Assembly: GCA_039707655.1 (NCBI GenBank)
Contig: CM077673.1
Coordinates: 9,744,001 to 9,808,000 of the forward strand
Direction of reading: 5' to 3'
Length of the DNA stretch: 64,000 bases
DNA from: Elymus sibiricus
Taxonomy: Eukaryota > Streptophyta > Magnoliopsida > Poales > Poaceae
This document shows positions 24,787 through 37,490 of the stretch, piece after piece (the first letter of the stretch is position 1; each line of letters starts with the position of its first letter). A program made the translations under genes and the position numbers. The notes below the pieces were generated by a model. The model saw only the letters and a program-made list of their open reading frames with translations. It made no database searches and was not told where the DNA came from.

Positions 24787-27700
24787 TCAGCACAGAACAA
24801 GCTTCACATGATCCCCAGCCATGGCTTCTTTCCATCCTGCGTGACAAATACAACACAATTACAAAACAACAAAAAACGAGAAACAATCCACGCAACCAAC
24901 TAGGTCAGCTTAGCCTACCAATCACCAACAGGCAGTTGGGTAAAAGGAGCTGGGAAGATGGTACAAGCCCACACACTTTCACGGGCTTGCAAATGGAACG
25001 AATGACCAATAAGGTGCAGTAGATACTTACTTTGAGAAAGGAAGGCCGCCGCTTCTTGACCGGAAAAAACTGTGCCTCGTCGTACGACTCCGCCCTCTGC
25101 CGATTCTGCGCCACAGCCGCTTTCATCTGTCACGACACTCGAAGAAGAGTGATCCTCTGCTGCGGTACTGTCTTCGCATCCAATTATTTCATCATGGCTG
25201 ATTGGCTGCATCGCCTCGGCCACTGGATCGTTCAAAGTGTTCAAATCAGATTCAAGAGGACCTGGGTGGTAATCCTTGGAATCCTGCGAGCATTTGCCGC
25301 CACCTTCGATCGCAACGCTTATGGATCCTATTAGCACTTGCGAGCTTTTGTCCGTGTTCAGAGCCGTCTCTTGGTTAGCATCCACATTCAGCTCGACTTT
25401 TGGGCACCGTTCTTCGGTATCGGTTCGCACTTTCCATGCCCAGGTCTTGCTTTTGTTTGACGCTGCACCGACATTCGGCTCCCTGTGACGTGAATGCCTT
25501 ACTGAAGATGGATGCTTCAACGCAGTGGCCGAGGGACTTGACACGGTGCTATTTTGAGATAGGTTTTCTACCCTGTCGAGATTGATTGTTGCCGTGGCTT
25601 GTTCCCTGAAAACAGCACCAGCACCCATTTCTTGTCCCGAACCACAATTGGCACCTTGTCCACTGCAACCATTGTCCTCTGAAGGCATGGGCGCTGACAA
25701 TCGGAAATACTGCGGATCTTCTTGCTCGTGGAGGCCAGGGCCTGAAATAGCCTCGAGACTCTGGATCTCAGGAGAGCTCGTCACACCATCCACCGCTTCA
25801 GGTAACGGGACCGTCGTATCCTCATCCTTGAGGTCTTTCAATCTCTGTTCTTTCTGTCTCAGTTTCTTCATCCTTTTCCGTTCCATGATTTCAGCTTGCC
25901 TTCAAGTTACACAGGGATACTTTAGACATGGATCTCATCACAAAGTAGAATCAAAGGGTGCTACATTAATAAGCATTAAGCAGACAAACAATATTGGCTA
26001 CGCAGCTTTGCGTACTAAACTAATTATATAACACGTCAATGACATTAAACAGTAACCTTTTCTGAGCAGCGTCCTCTTCCTCGACAAGCAACTTCTGGCA
26101 TCTTAACGCTTTAGCGGCCTTATCAGCAGACCATGCTTCGACCTGTTATTTTATTTGCAGTCATACATTAAAATCATAGAAACTTGTACCTAAAGGATAA
26201 ATGCACTAACTCTGTTTTGCATAATGGAAGCACATCGTACCAGTTTCTGTTCAAGGATGTAACTGGTGCACGCAACAACGTTTTTCAACTCTGTTGCGAC
26301 TTTGTCAACCTCCCCATCAAACAAAAACTTCTGAACACAGGCAGCGTCGGCTGCGTTGGTACAAAGAAATGTGTTCTCGCTTGCTTCGTCGAGCATGATA
26401 AATAGTTCACTTGATGAGATAGGTAGTCTTGAGGCCGCTGTCTGAATAAGGTCCTAGAGAGGAAGGAGAAAGAAGCTTACATAAGATACTACTCGACACT
26501 AAATGCATACAGTAGAGCAGTAACAAGTTGGGTGAAAAGCCTTACCAGAAGTTCATTGCCAGCTCTGGCATATGGCAGCGGCAACGAAGCGTACCCTGGC
26601 TTACACATCCATGACGACAATGATGTCAAAATGAATAAAGCGCTGGTCTCCTGAAGATGTATTTGTCGTACATAACATTAGATGTTTCGAAATACAGACC
26701 GATACACAAAGAAAAGATCGTGTATTCTGGAGATACCGATGTATGGTCATTACCTCTATAGCCACACCCTCCAAGGAGAGTATTGCTTGGGCCTGATCCA
26801 CCGTGAGCTGAAGAGCATGACAAGTTAATTCCATGAACACACACTACCAGCAAGGAGAGGGAAACATATTTCTTCGTCTAAATAGGTTATATAGGACACT
26901 AATCCACAATCTGTCAGCAAAATACTGTATTTGCAAAACTATATTACAACAGAGCATAAAGAAGAAGAACGGCAGAGCATATCTTACTTTATCCCAGAAT
27001 GCGGCAAGGTGGTCTCTGTTCTTGGGGAAATCCTACAAAACCATCAGCAAATAAATACGTCATGCCAATGCAGGGTGGCAATGGGGTGGGCACTGGATAT
27101 AAGAAAACCGAAGGCGTGGGCAAATGGAGTTGCATATCGCGCATAACACTAGCTGAACACGGTTATATTTTTGAAAGAAAGCCGGATGCATAGCACAGGT
27201 TAATGCGGAGCAGACATTTTATTCACGAGGTGCTTGATTATCTGATCTCAGCGGCTAGACTAGTACATGTTCGTCACGCGATGCTTTCGAACAGATTATC
27301 AGACGCCCATATTCGTCGAACGCACATGTCGACGGGTGCTCGATTACATACATCGTCATGTATTGAACAGCCGGGTAAAAATGCAGGTATGAAGCAGCAT
27401 CTACCCAACCAATGTTATCCAGCTAAAGTGATTTTGACACCCAACTGATGAACTGACTGAAGGGAGAAAAAGAAAATGAAGACATAATGGGGGCTGCCTA
27501 TATTATACCTTGTCGATCTTGAGGGAGCGGCGGTGGACGCGGGTGTGGCGGCGGAGGGCGACGGAGGAGCAGAACTCCCGGGGGCACTTGGCGCACTTGG
27601 TGAGCTGCATCTTGGGGGGCGAGAAGAGCGGCCACCCGGGGAGATCTGCGGCCAAACAAACGGATCAGGAACCAAGACCAAGATCTCGCCGGCGGCGAAG

Positions 27701-27889
27701 GCCAGTGACCAACACGACGGCACTGGCTGCTCTGTGAATGAGATGCGTACATTTGTCGGTGGCGTCGGCGGCGGCGCTGTTGCTGTTGTTGGCCTTGGCG
27801 GCGGCCTGGGCGAGCGCGACGACGGCGTCCGGGATCTTGAGCGGCTGGATCTGCCCCCCGGACCCGGACCCGGACGCGGACGCGGCCAT
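24787..27889 (-). CDS. Single-finger C2H2 zinc-finger protein, uncharacterised plant family
   Basis: Nine coding exons on the minus strand: 27889-27751, 27645-27509, 27032-26988, 26807-26754, 26650-26546, 26453-26241, 26142-26057, 25899-25031, 24836-24787. All introns are GT..AG and the 1,698 coding bases close in one frame (565 aa). Seen: an Ala/Ser/Gly-rich N terminus; PGWPLFSPP then one C2H2 finger (Cys64, Cys67, His80, His84; CAKCPREFC..RRHTRVH); an FWDKLTVDQAQAILSL helix; SELFIMLDEASENTFLC; a long helical stretch to EQKLVEAWSADKAAKALRCQK; a charged KRMKKLRQKEQR segment; a long low-complexity acidic/Ser-rich region in exon 8; and a short conserved end (RWKEAMAGDHVKLVLC). I recall this architecture as a conserved plant family without known function; nucleic-acid binding is likely from the finger only. 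An in-frame ATG at 27970 could add 27 residues. Transcribed divergently from the PsbP-like gene. Confidence 0.88.
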
Positions 27890-27970
27890 CTGGGCGGGCC
27901 GGCGGCGAGGCGGACGCGCGCGAGAGGTCGGGGAGGGGAAGAGGGAGATCGACGGGACAGGAGAGAGCAC

Positions 27971-29614
27971 AAAGGAGGAGTTTTTTTTACTAATCTCAAA
28001 GACAAAGGAAGAGTTTTTTTTTTTATTACCACTGATGAATGAATGTCTGATTCATATTACTAGATCAAATAGAGCATGTGACACAACTAGACATATGGTG
28101 ACATATTGTACCAAAATCGATAATATTATTACAAATGTATGCTTTAAAATTCTTGCCGAAGCCGCAACTGAATTTTGATTATCGGCAAGCTCACACAAAT
28201 TAACAAAATTCGTTGAATTGCCAACCATTATATCAGACCGTCGAGTAAGGCCGGCATTGTCAATCGCAACAAGCATGTTGAAGGAGGGTCACCCCAATCT
28301 AGGCAGAGGCAAAGTATCCATGCTAGTATCGTTAGATCAAACCAATCATGTTACTAGTGTGAGCATAGGTAAGGGGCCTATCATAATCCACACCGTGCTG
28401 GTACGTTTTGGTGTTAAATAGAACGGACGTTCCACCAAAACTAGCATATATTACGTGAGAATAATTGGGATCCCACTTAATAAATACATTTGCGGTTGAA
28501 AACGTCACACTACTGAGGAGTGGGACAACAAGTCAAACAATATACTAAGCAATATGGCAACAATATATTGATCCCACTCAACCTTCAGTTACATATGCAG
28601 ATGAATCCATTTGACCCACTTAATCTCCAGTTACATATATGGATGAATCCATTTACTATAGGACAATACATAGTGCAGAGCAGAAACACAATTAAGAATG
28701 TCTTCCATTTGTTCTAGGAGGAGACATCTTCATGACCTACGGAGGACAAGAGGCGACCAGTATCCGTTCGCCGCCAAGTCAGGCTACTCATTTTATCTGG
28801 TTGTTCTTGATTGGGACGGTGGTGTGGAGCGGAGGAGGGAGAAGCTGCAAGGCAGGGATGCCGGGAGGGGTTGAGTGTGAGGCGGAAGAAGAGGGGATGC
28901 GGCAGGGGTGGGCATCGAACAGCGGAGGTGTGTGTCCATCAGTGGAGGCGATAGGAGTGTGTCTGTTGTGCTGCATCGCCTCCTTTGTTCCTCTGTCCAC
29001 GAGAGAGAAGGGCTGGTGGGTTAAGTGGTTCCCAATGGGATAATAGAGCTAGCCCATTTAACATATATTTTTCTGGCCAATGAAAGCCCACTAAAGCAGT
29101 TTAAGTGGGATGGACTAGCTAGTCCCACTTAACCTCACTTCCACCTGCAGTGTGACAAACCGATAATCTTGCTAGTGGAGGCTCGAAAGAAGAGGTCGTT
29201 GAAGACGACGATATTGCCGCCAACAAATGTGTATGGAGTCATGTCGACAGACAACACCGATAACCGGCTGTTATTCGTGGATAACATTGGAGGCAAAACT
29301 CACATGCTCTTCGACAATGCCGCAGCAAGCATCCTCGACACATGATTGGAGTTCCATTTTCTTCTAAGGAATTCTGATCAACAGAAAAAAAAATCTAAGT
29401 GATTGGAGATCTTTTATTCGAGATGACACCGTCGAAGTGCTGTCGTCGTCGCGAGACCAAAATCTATTGCACAAAGAACGAGAGGCAGAACTTCCTTCTA
29501 ATCCGCCAGCGCTGAAGTGACAACGGAAGGCAACGGAGAGAAAAGATTGATCCTGTGACGGTTAGTTTTTGTTTTCCTTCCATGAAGGCTAGGTACAATT
29601 ACAAGCTTAGTTGA
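27971..29614. other. Intergenic region between divergent genes
   Basis: Upstream of the C2H2 gene there are T-runs (27979-27989 and 28013-28024). ORFs here have no recognisable domain. A stretch around 29035-29145 contains several cccactt-aa and gactagctagtc motifs (a local palindrome at about 29111-29130) but no clear element boundaries. Confidence 0.5.
28573..28656. repeat. Two-copy 42-bp tandem repeat
   Basis: Two adjacent 42-bp units, each containing cagttacatat and gatgaatccattt, with a handful of differences. Confidence 0.8.
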
Positions 29615-29888
29615 TAGGAGCATTGCATAGTTAAAAGGAGGAGTTAATCTCTACTTACTTGAAAAAATAATAGAGTTCTTTCCCTGTCGGGCGGAGTGCT
29701 TCGTCCAACCTTGCATCTTTTTCCCGAGCATTATTCTTTGAAAGTTGTCTTAACCGTCTCACCTTTTATTGATTTACCAAATAAAGTTATGTTTTCTTTG
29801 ATGTGCCTATAAATGATTCCAACAGAAAATCCTATGATATATTTAGGTAGGTAAATCGGGAGTAAGATTTAACTATGCAATGCTCCTA
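29615..29888. mobile_element. MITE-like element with 21-bp perfect terminal inverted repeats
   Basis: taggagcattgcatagttaaa at 29615-29635 is exactly inverted at 29868-29888. The 274-bp unit has no ORF and sits about 275 bp before the PsbP-like start codon. If the terminus is read as GGAGCATTGCA the flanks are ATA and TAA, close to the TWA target of Tourist/Harbinger elements, but not exact, so the superfamily is open. Confidence 0.75.
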
Positions 29889-30163
29889 ACACAATTACAT
29901 TAATACGAGGAGGTGAATCAACTTGCTAACGTACTAGAATATTTATACACGCTGCAATAACACAAATAAAAACCAGTGGAGGGATGTAATATGAGTTTGT
30001 TGGTGGTCCGTTGGATTGAGTTTGGGCTGATCCAACGGAGGCAGCGCACGCAAGCCGGCGAATGGATCGGTGGCCACGGATTGGAAGAAGAAGAAGATAG
30101 GGAAGAGCGGAGCAGAGGAGCTCGTCGCTCCTCCCTCCTCCTCCCCAGTCCCAGTCCACAGCC

Positions 30164-31894
30164 ATGGCCATGGCCACCACCGCCTCATCCCTCCGTGGCC
30201 TCTCTTCCCCGACCGCCAAGACGCCGACGCGGAGGGTGCTCTCCGTGAGGGCCATGGCGCCGGCCAACCCCAACAAAGGTCCGTCCGCCCGTGCTCGCCT
30301 CTACCTGTATAGTGATTTGCGCTTCGTTTTCATTTCCTCTCCGTGCCGTGTCGTGCCTGCAGGGGACGCGGCTGCGGCGGAGAGCTCCCCTTCCCCGCGG
30401 CGGCAGGTGCTCGTGGCGGGGGCTGCCGTGGCCGCCGCGGCGCTCGTCTCCCGGCCCACCCCGGCGGCATGTGAGTCCTCCTCCTCCTCCTTCGCCGTAG
30501 AATCCATCCGTTGCCGTAGAATGATGCCTTCAACTAGTATGGTGACGGTCTGACCGCGATTGTCAATCCAATCCTGCACTGCGCAGTCGCGGCGGCGGAC
30601 GGCAAGTTCATGCCGGTCATCGACAGGAAGGCCGGCTACTCCTTCGTCTACCCCTTCGGATGGCAGGTACACCGTACTAGCTACTCCATTAATCCTCTGC
30701 TCTGATCTGATCTGCTCTGCTCCATTCAGTCAGTCAGTGTGACACTAGTACACTTGGTCCTAAAGTTCATGCTAAATAATGCTACACTTGGTCCTGCAGG
30801 AGGTGTCGGTGCAAGGGCAGGACAAGGTGTACAAGGACGTGATCGAGCCCCTCGAGAGCGTCAGCATCAACATGATCCCCACCACCAAGGAAGACATCCG
30901 CGACCTCGGCCCGCCCGACCAGGTACGTCCGTACGTCCTCCCCTCCGTGCCACTTCACTCCACTCCGCTCCGCTCGATCATATGCTTTTCTTCATCCGTG
31001 TCAATCCACTTGATCATACGCCTTTCCTAAGATATATCGTTTGAATCCGATCTGTTGTGTACGATGTGTGTGTTCTCCAGGTTGCCGAGGCTTTGGTCCG
31101 GAAAGTTCTATCTCCGCCCACGCAGAAGACCAAGTTGATTGAGGCGAAAGAGGTGCGTGCGTGCGTGCATTATGCATTTCTTACATGATGATTGTAATGT
31201 AAATGTCACCAGCACTTGTCTAGGGATAAGGTGTTCTTTCTCTTACTTGTTTGCATTATGCATTTCTTGTTGTTTGTCGTGCTTCTTATTGTTTCCGAGG
31301 AACTTTGTGTTATCATCCTAGAATTTTACCTGGAGAAATATGAGCTTCATTGTAACAACAATATGCCAATCCTTCGTACAAACTATCTAATACTTTTTGG
31401 TTAGGGCAGTAGTATCTTTATTTTTTTGTCAAATGACTTCCTTTTGTGCATCATTTTTATGGTATTTGCTTGTTGTTAAACTCACAAGGTGCATTTCATT
31501 GTCCAGACCGATATCGATGGAAGAGCTTACTACACTTTCGAGTTCACGGCTCAGGCTCCAAATTTCACTAGACATGCACTTGGGACAATTACCATAGCAA
31601 ACGGTACTAACTCCTATCTTGCATCATCGTCTCCTCTCTCCATAAGATGACATGTCGTTGTAAACTTGAATCAGCTTCTCTTGCACGATTTCTGCTCTCT
31701 AGCTTGTATTTACAACGCTTGATTAATGATGTCACTGGTTGGTGGTCACTGATATGCCATCTCCTCATTGTGCATGGGATGTTGCAGGCAAATTTTACAC
31801 GTTGGCGACGGGTGCAAACGAGAGGAGATGGGATAAGATGAAGGACAGGCTACATACAATCGTCGACTCCTTCAAAATCGAAACCAAAGTGTGA
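30164..31894 (+). CDS. PPL1: PsbP-like protein 1, chloroplast thylakoid lumen
   Basis: Seven exons: 30164-30278, 30363-30470, 30587-30666, 30800-30922, 31081-31152, 31507-31603, 31788-31894; all introns GT..AG, 702 coding bases, 233 aa. Residues 1 to about 45 are a Ser/Thr/Ala/Arg-rich chloroplast transit region. A twin-Arg (Arg51-Arg52) before a hydrophobic Ala/Val stretch ending AFA (74-76) is a Tat-type thylakoid-lumen signal. The rest is one PsbP domain with YSFVYPFGWQEV, GQDKVYKDVIEPLESVS, ALGTITIANGKFYTL and GANERRWDKMKDRLHTIVDSF. These match Arabidopsis PPL1 as I know it, which aids repair of photodamaged photosystem II rather than oxygen evolution itself. Length agrees with the family (~230 aa). 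A second in-frame ATG lies at 30170. No breaks seen; the copy looks functional. Confidence 0.93.
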
Positions 31895-32142
31895 GGGGTG
31901 TTTGAGGCGTTGTGCTGATTTTCTTTGTTTTTAGTTTGTTCGTTTTCGGAGCTACAGCTGGCGCGAGGTTCAAAAGTAAATGTCGGGAATACAGATTCTA
32001 CTGATCTTTTTTTTTTCTTTTGTTCTGAAATGCGTGATTCCAAATACTCTTGTCTGCATGTATATCATTTCATCCTCTGTAATGTGATCCTTGGAGTAAG
32101 GAGATCAAGCCTTGTGTAAATGTGTCAACATAAGCAATGTTA

Positions 32143-32148
32143 AATAAA
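32143..32148 (+). terminator. Possible polyadenylation signal of PsbP-like gene
   Basis: aataaa about 250 bp after the stop codon, following a T-rich 3' UTR-like stretch. Plant signals are loose, so this is a guess. Confidence 0.4.
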
Positions 32149-32149
32149 A

Positions 32150-33318
32150 ACATCATCTGCGTATTATTCTTCAAATTCGGCGATCAAATTTGCCACAAAT
32201 AGAATGAAATTCACGGATCGTGTGTAAATCTATCTCCAACTTGGCAAATACAAAGAAGCTACAAAAGTCCCTTCTCGGATATAACATGCTTATGGTTCGA
32301 GCCATCAAAATGTGGCTTCTGCAATATCTTGAATCCATTGATCTTTTTGCAAAAATTGCTAGTACCAAAAAACATGTCTCCCAAAGAGGAAGACAATTTT
32401 CAGGGATAATGTTATCCTCCTACAGAAGGTGAATGCACTTGGTTGCTCCTCCGCAAGACGGTAGTTGCTCCTCCTCGGTCGCTGTGTCACCCCTTGTCCG
32501 TGCCTCGCCATGTTGCTCCTCCACAACTCCTTTATCTATGCGTGGAGTTGCTCCTCCTATCCGATGTGCCCTACCCCATATGGGCCTTGGAGCTCAAGCC
32601 ATGGATCATGGATGAACTTAGTGGAGATCAAGTACATTTTTTGGAGATATCAAGACTACGTGGCACGGTCCCGTGGGTGTCTAATCGAGCAACAACAAGG
32701 CTCCGGGGAGTCAGATTCATCACCGACAACATAGTGAACTAAAATTTCCTCTTTGAGCTTTAAATTGAACCAAAATTCACCTCAAGGATTGTTGAAATGA
32801 TGCAATTTTTAGTGAATATTTGACTTGTTTAATCAATGAAACAAAAAAACAAAAATGGAACCATTGGACCCATAATTTAATTAAAACCCCAAAGTGCAAA
32901 TCAAGTGCAATGGCGACCTAACCCATCATAGCCTAGAAAATCTATTGGGCCATACGGAATGCGACCATTCTATGGTGGTCCGAAGAAAGCAAGCGACACT
33001 TTCTCCCACACCTCTTCCCTTCCAACTCAAAATCCTAGGCATCGTACATCATGGTGATGACCCCCTATCTCCTTAGATTGATTCACAAATTGATTTCAAA
33101 TTAACAACATTTTTTTGAATTAACAAGAAATCCAAGTTGTTTTTATCCTGATACAAAGACTACAAACAGAAGAAAAAATGAGCGAGCGAACAGAGGCGGG
33201 CAAAACAAGCGAGCCCAGGGCGAAGAACCTTACTGGGCCGTGGCCCATGCCTTGCCCCCCTAGCACATTGAGGCGATGATTAGGCGCGATAGCTATACGT
33301 CACTCGCACTAAGAGCTA
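32150..33318. other. Intergenic, no gene recognised
   Basis: Contains several gttgctcctcc motifs at 32440-32560 in loose tandem. ORFs are short and have no recognisable domain. Confidence 0.45.
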
Positions 33319-33430
33319 CTCCCTCCGTCCGGAAATAGTTGTCCTAGAAATGGATGTATCTAGACTTATTTTAGTTATAGATACATCCATTTTATCCATT
33401 TCTAAGACAAGTATTTCCGGGCGGAGGGAG
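33319..33430. mobile_element. Stowaway MITE, 112 bp
   Basis: CTCCCTCCGTCCGGAAATA at the left and its inverse (tatttccgggcggagggag) at the right, flanked by TA on both sides (33317-33318, 33431-33432). Confidence 0.92.
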
Positions 33431-33802
33431 TAGTTTCGTTTGCATCCTCGGCTCCTTGCCTGTATTAATATTTTTTCAACTTGACCAGGCTAATCACACT
33501 GCCAGCCACCCAGGCCAGGCATGTATTTTGTTTCCCAGGACACAAACAAAACATGCACCACGCAGACTTCAGGCCCCCATCCAGGCCAGGCTTGTGGTGG
33601 TGTGGACAACAACCAAACACACTCTAAGTAATACTCCACGCCCCAAGGTTTCGGTGTGGAGGTGTTTACTGGGCTGGCTATACTCGCTGCATTCGGGCCG
33701 CGGCTATAACTGGCTACTTGCAGTGGCGGAGCCAGGAATTTGCTCCTAGGTATTCTTGTAATTTTTTTTTGCCAAAGCAATATAATTAAACAATAAATAC
33801 TA

Positions 33803-34039
33803 CTCCCTCTGTTTCACAATGTAGTGCGCCCGCGCTTCCCGAAATCTAAGTTTGATCATGAATTTGACCAACGAGACCAATTGCGACGGGAGCAAAAACT
33901 ATACCACTGAATTCGTATTTTCGATACGAATTCAGTGGTATAATTTTTACCCCCGCCGCAATCGGTCTCGTTGGTTAAATTCATGGTCAAAGTTCAAGCT
34001 CGAAAACCAAGGACGCATTACATTATGGAACGGATGGAG
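33803..34039. mobile_element. Stowaway MITE, 237 bp, with central hairpin
   Basis: Left end ctccctctgtttcacaatg, right end inverse (cattatggaacggatggag), TA duplications at 33801-33802 and 34040-34041. The whole element is a fold-back; its centre (33901-33941) is a perfect 17-bp stem with a 7-base loop. Confidence 0.92.
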
Positions 34040-34041
34040 TA

Positions 34042-35065
34042 CTATATAACATGGCAACATCAATGACTCAATGACCATACATAAATAATAGTAGCAAAAT
34101 ATCATTGTCGCAATATCTCTAACAATTAAGAAATATTACAAATAGCAAGGTAAATTACAATATAACTTTACTTGCAAGCAGCCTACTTGCAAGTTGGATA
34201 TACTTGCCTCGCCTGAAGGAGCGCCATACTAGGCTGGCCCAGGTCGCGTGAGGCCACAACCTGATTTTTTTTGTTATATATTTTTCCTTGTTTCTTTAAT
34301 TATTTGTTTTCTTACCTATTCTTTTTTCTTTATTTTTATTTCTTTCTTCCAAATATTCTAACTAAATAACGTAAAAAAAACATTACATAGAAAATTTAAA
34401 AAAACGTTAGATGTGCATGGAGATTTTTTTTTCATGTATACAAAATATGTACAACGCGTGTGAAAAACGTTGATCATCTATTAAAAAAATATTAATACGA
34501 GCATTCAAAAAATCTTAAATGTGTATACAAAAAGTGTTGACAATTTATTCAAAAAATATAAATCTTATATTTGAAAAATATTAATACAGTATTAGATTTT
34601 TTTAAATGTGTATAGAACGTTTTTTCACCATGTATTAAAAAAAGTTAAACTTATATTTCAAAAATGTTATTCAAGCATTTGAACAAATTATTGAATGTGT
34701 GCAGGGAAAATGTTGAACATATACTAAAAAAAGTTAATTTTGTATTTAAAAAATATTAATCAAAAATTTGAAAACAATGTTAAATTTGTATTGAAAAAAT
34801 GTTGACCACGTGTTAAAAAAATGCTAAACTGGTATTTGAAAATTGATAATCGAGCAATTAAAAAATGTTAAATGTGTCTAGATTTTTTTACCATATATTA
34901 AATAAATTTTAATCTTGTATTTAAAAATATCGAAAATGTATTACAAAAATTTATTAGATTGATGAAATGTGATTGAAGAGATAAAAGACCGACGAAAAAT
35001 TAAATATTAGAAAAAATTGAGTGAAGAAAATGAGAAAGAAACATAGAAAACTGAGTAACAACATA
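34042..35065. repeat. AT-rich block with aaaatgttgaac/ttgaaaaatatt motifs
   Basis: Degenerate short-motif AT-rich DNA without ORFs, similar in texture to 11789-13040. Confidence 0.55.
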
Positions 35066-35116
35066 CTCCCTCCGTCCAATAATATAAGAACGCTTTATAT
35101 TATGAGACGAAAGGAA
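35066..35116. mobile_element. Internally deleted Stowaway, 51 bp
   Basis: ctccctccgtccaataatat runs almost directly into the inverse terminus ttatattatgagacgaaagg, with TA at 35064-35065 and 35117-35118. Only the two terminal repeats remain. Confidence 0.75.
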
Positions 35117-35232
35117 TAGAAGGAAATGAAGGAAAACTAATGAAAAAACGAGAAAGAAAACGGAAACCAGTGAAAAAACGGCTCTTTTCCTGTAACTTTT
35201 TTTTGATTGGTTCTTTTCCTGTAACTTACTTA

Positions 35233-35369
35233 GGGCTCGTTCGGTAATTCACCAGCTTCTCTAAATTTAAGAATCTGTGGAGCACCTGTGCAGCCGCTCC
35301 ACCAATTTCAACTACAACTCCGTCCGCTCCGGGAGCGGAGCCGCGGAGTTGAGGGACTCCGAACGGGCC
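35233..35369. mobile_element. Small MITE-like element with GGGCTCGTTCGG ends
   Basis: GGGCTCGTTCGG (35233-35244) is inverted at 35359-35369 as CCGAACGGGCC. The GC-rich interior (ctccgggagcgg) is partly palindromic. Left flank TTA, right flank TTTAA; superfamily uncertain. Confidence 0.6.
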
Positions 35370-35519
35370 TTTAACACGTACGCGCCGGTATATTATGAGA
35401 TCCTAGGTTTAAGTATGCGCAAATGGGCTGGCCGCAACTGTAGACACAGCAGGCGAGATCGAAGGAAGATTTGCTATAAGCGAGATATAGCATTTGTGCC
35501 ACACTTTCGGCTAGGAGTA

Positions 35520-37490
35520 GGTTAGTTTTTTTCTCCTTTTTTCTGTACACTGGTCTGAGTGGTCCAGATTTTTATTTATTTACTTATTTCCCCCTGTTTC
35601 CCTTATGATTACTTTTAATTTTCTTCGTTCTTTTGTCGGGTTGTCCTTTTCTTTTTATAGGTTTCTCTGGGTTTTATTTTGTTCTTCCTGTTTTCATTGT
35701 TTTTTTCCATCTTTTTACATGTTTGGTTTTTATTTTTATTTTATTTTTTTGGGTACAAAATTTTCATAAAGAGCGAGAACAAATTTGTTGTACTCATTAC
35801 ACATTTATGGAATACATGTTTAACCTTTTCTTTTCTGTACTTTATTTTTGTTTATTTTATAGATTTCTTTGTTTGTTTAGGTTTCATCACTTTTCTTTTT
35901 GTTTCTTTTATCGATTTTCCTTCGGTTTTCTTTTTCAACTGTTGTCTAATTTTTTTCATATATGTGTTAAACATTTTTTTCCAATAGATGTTGAAACATT
36001 TTTCGAATGATAAAAATTTGTGATTTGAACTACAATAACATTTTGGTACAACGTACAATTTTGTTTTCGCAAATGCCATAAACATATTGTTTTTTGAAAA
36101 TGTAACTTACATTTTTTTATGTAAAAAAACATTATTGAATGACATGATTTTTTTACATTGTGTCTAACATGTTTTCAAAATTTTACGTACTATACATTTC
36201 TTTTGAAATGTGTGACATTTTATAATTGTCACAAACATTACTCGTACATATGATTATATTTTTTGTATACATGTTAACATATTCTACTTTTAACATTCAC
36301 ATTTATACACATCTGACATATCTTTCTATATATTTTTTACATTTTTTAAATGCAAGATTAATATATTTCTCATAATTAGAAAATTTGGAAACATAAACGA
36401 AAGTTAAAAAACGGCGTGTCATCTGCCTACTGGTAAGGCCCAGCATTTTTTTCTTTGCCCGAAGGAAAAGCGAAGGGATTTTTCTTTCAGTTTTTTTTTT
36501 CTGTTCGGCTTTTCTATCTTTTTTTGGTTTTCTATTTTATAATTTTCTTTTATTCTATTTTTTCTTATGCGCTGTTCTTTATCAGTTTTTTATTTTTTTT
36601 GTTTTGTTTCTTTTCCAGTTTTTGAATAAATGCCCACTTTTTTCAACAAATGTTGTACAAAGCTGATTTACATGCACAACAATTTCTATGCATATTGTAT
36701 ACTCCGTATATGTTAAATACATGATCAAATTTTTTTCGTTACAAGTTTCGAACATCTTATTAGAATAAATGTCAAATATTTTCGAATATACATTTAACCT
36801 TTTTTTAATGCACGCAATACTTTCTAAATACCTGATTAAATTTTTGCATTGTATAAACGTTTTTGTAACTTGTCGTTGTATAATTTTTCATTAAAATGCC
36901 ATGAACTGCTTTTGAATTGTATAGAATTATTTTTTAAACTATGCAAACATATCTTTTTTTACATTGTGTAAACATCTTTTTAAATGTCAAGAAGGTTTTT
37001 TTTAATGCAAGCCCCATTTTTTTATGTTGCATAAACATTTCTTTGATGGTAATTTTTTCCTAAATTGTGTGATTTTTATTACATTGTGTTAATATTATTT
37101 AAAAATAATGAACATATTTTTGTCACACGCAGACACTTTTAAATGTCATAAATATTTTTTTAATGCTAGAAACATTTTTTAAAATTTGTGCGAATATTTT
37201 TTAAATTACATAGACATTTCTTGAATAAGTGATTAGCGTATTGTAAATTAAAATAAATATTTAACATTTCAGAAATATATATAAGTAAAAAGTAAAATAA
37301 AATATGTGCTAGGAGGCAACGCTCCTCTCGGGCTAGGTGATCCATGTAGGGCGACATGCTTGGGTCTCGTAGGCGAGACACAACCGCTCCCGTGATTAGG
37401 AGCTCTGAACTACTAATTGCTTCCATATTCACCCCGCAAAAAAAAAATTGCTTCCATATTCGTTTCATCAATAGGAAATACTAGCTTGTA
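35520..37490. repeat. AT-rich block with acatttttt motifs
   Basis: About 2 kb of T-rich then acatttttt-rich DNA. The ORFs here (for example 35633-36010) are compositional. No gene. Confidence 0.55.

Noticed and set aside
27415..28042. Overlapping ORFs of 205, 169 and 146 codons
   Set aside because: Shadows of the GC-rich first two exons of the C2H2 gene read in other frames.
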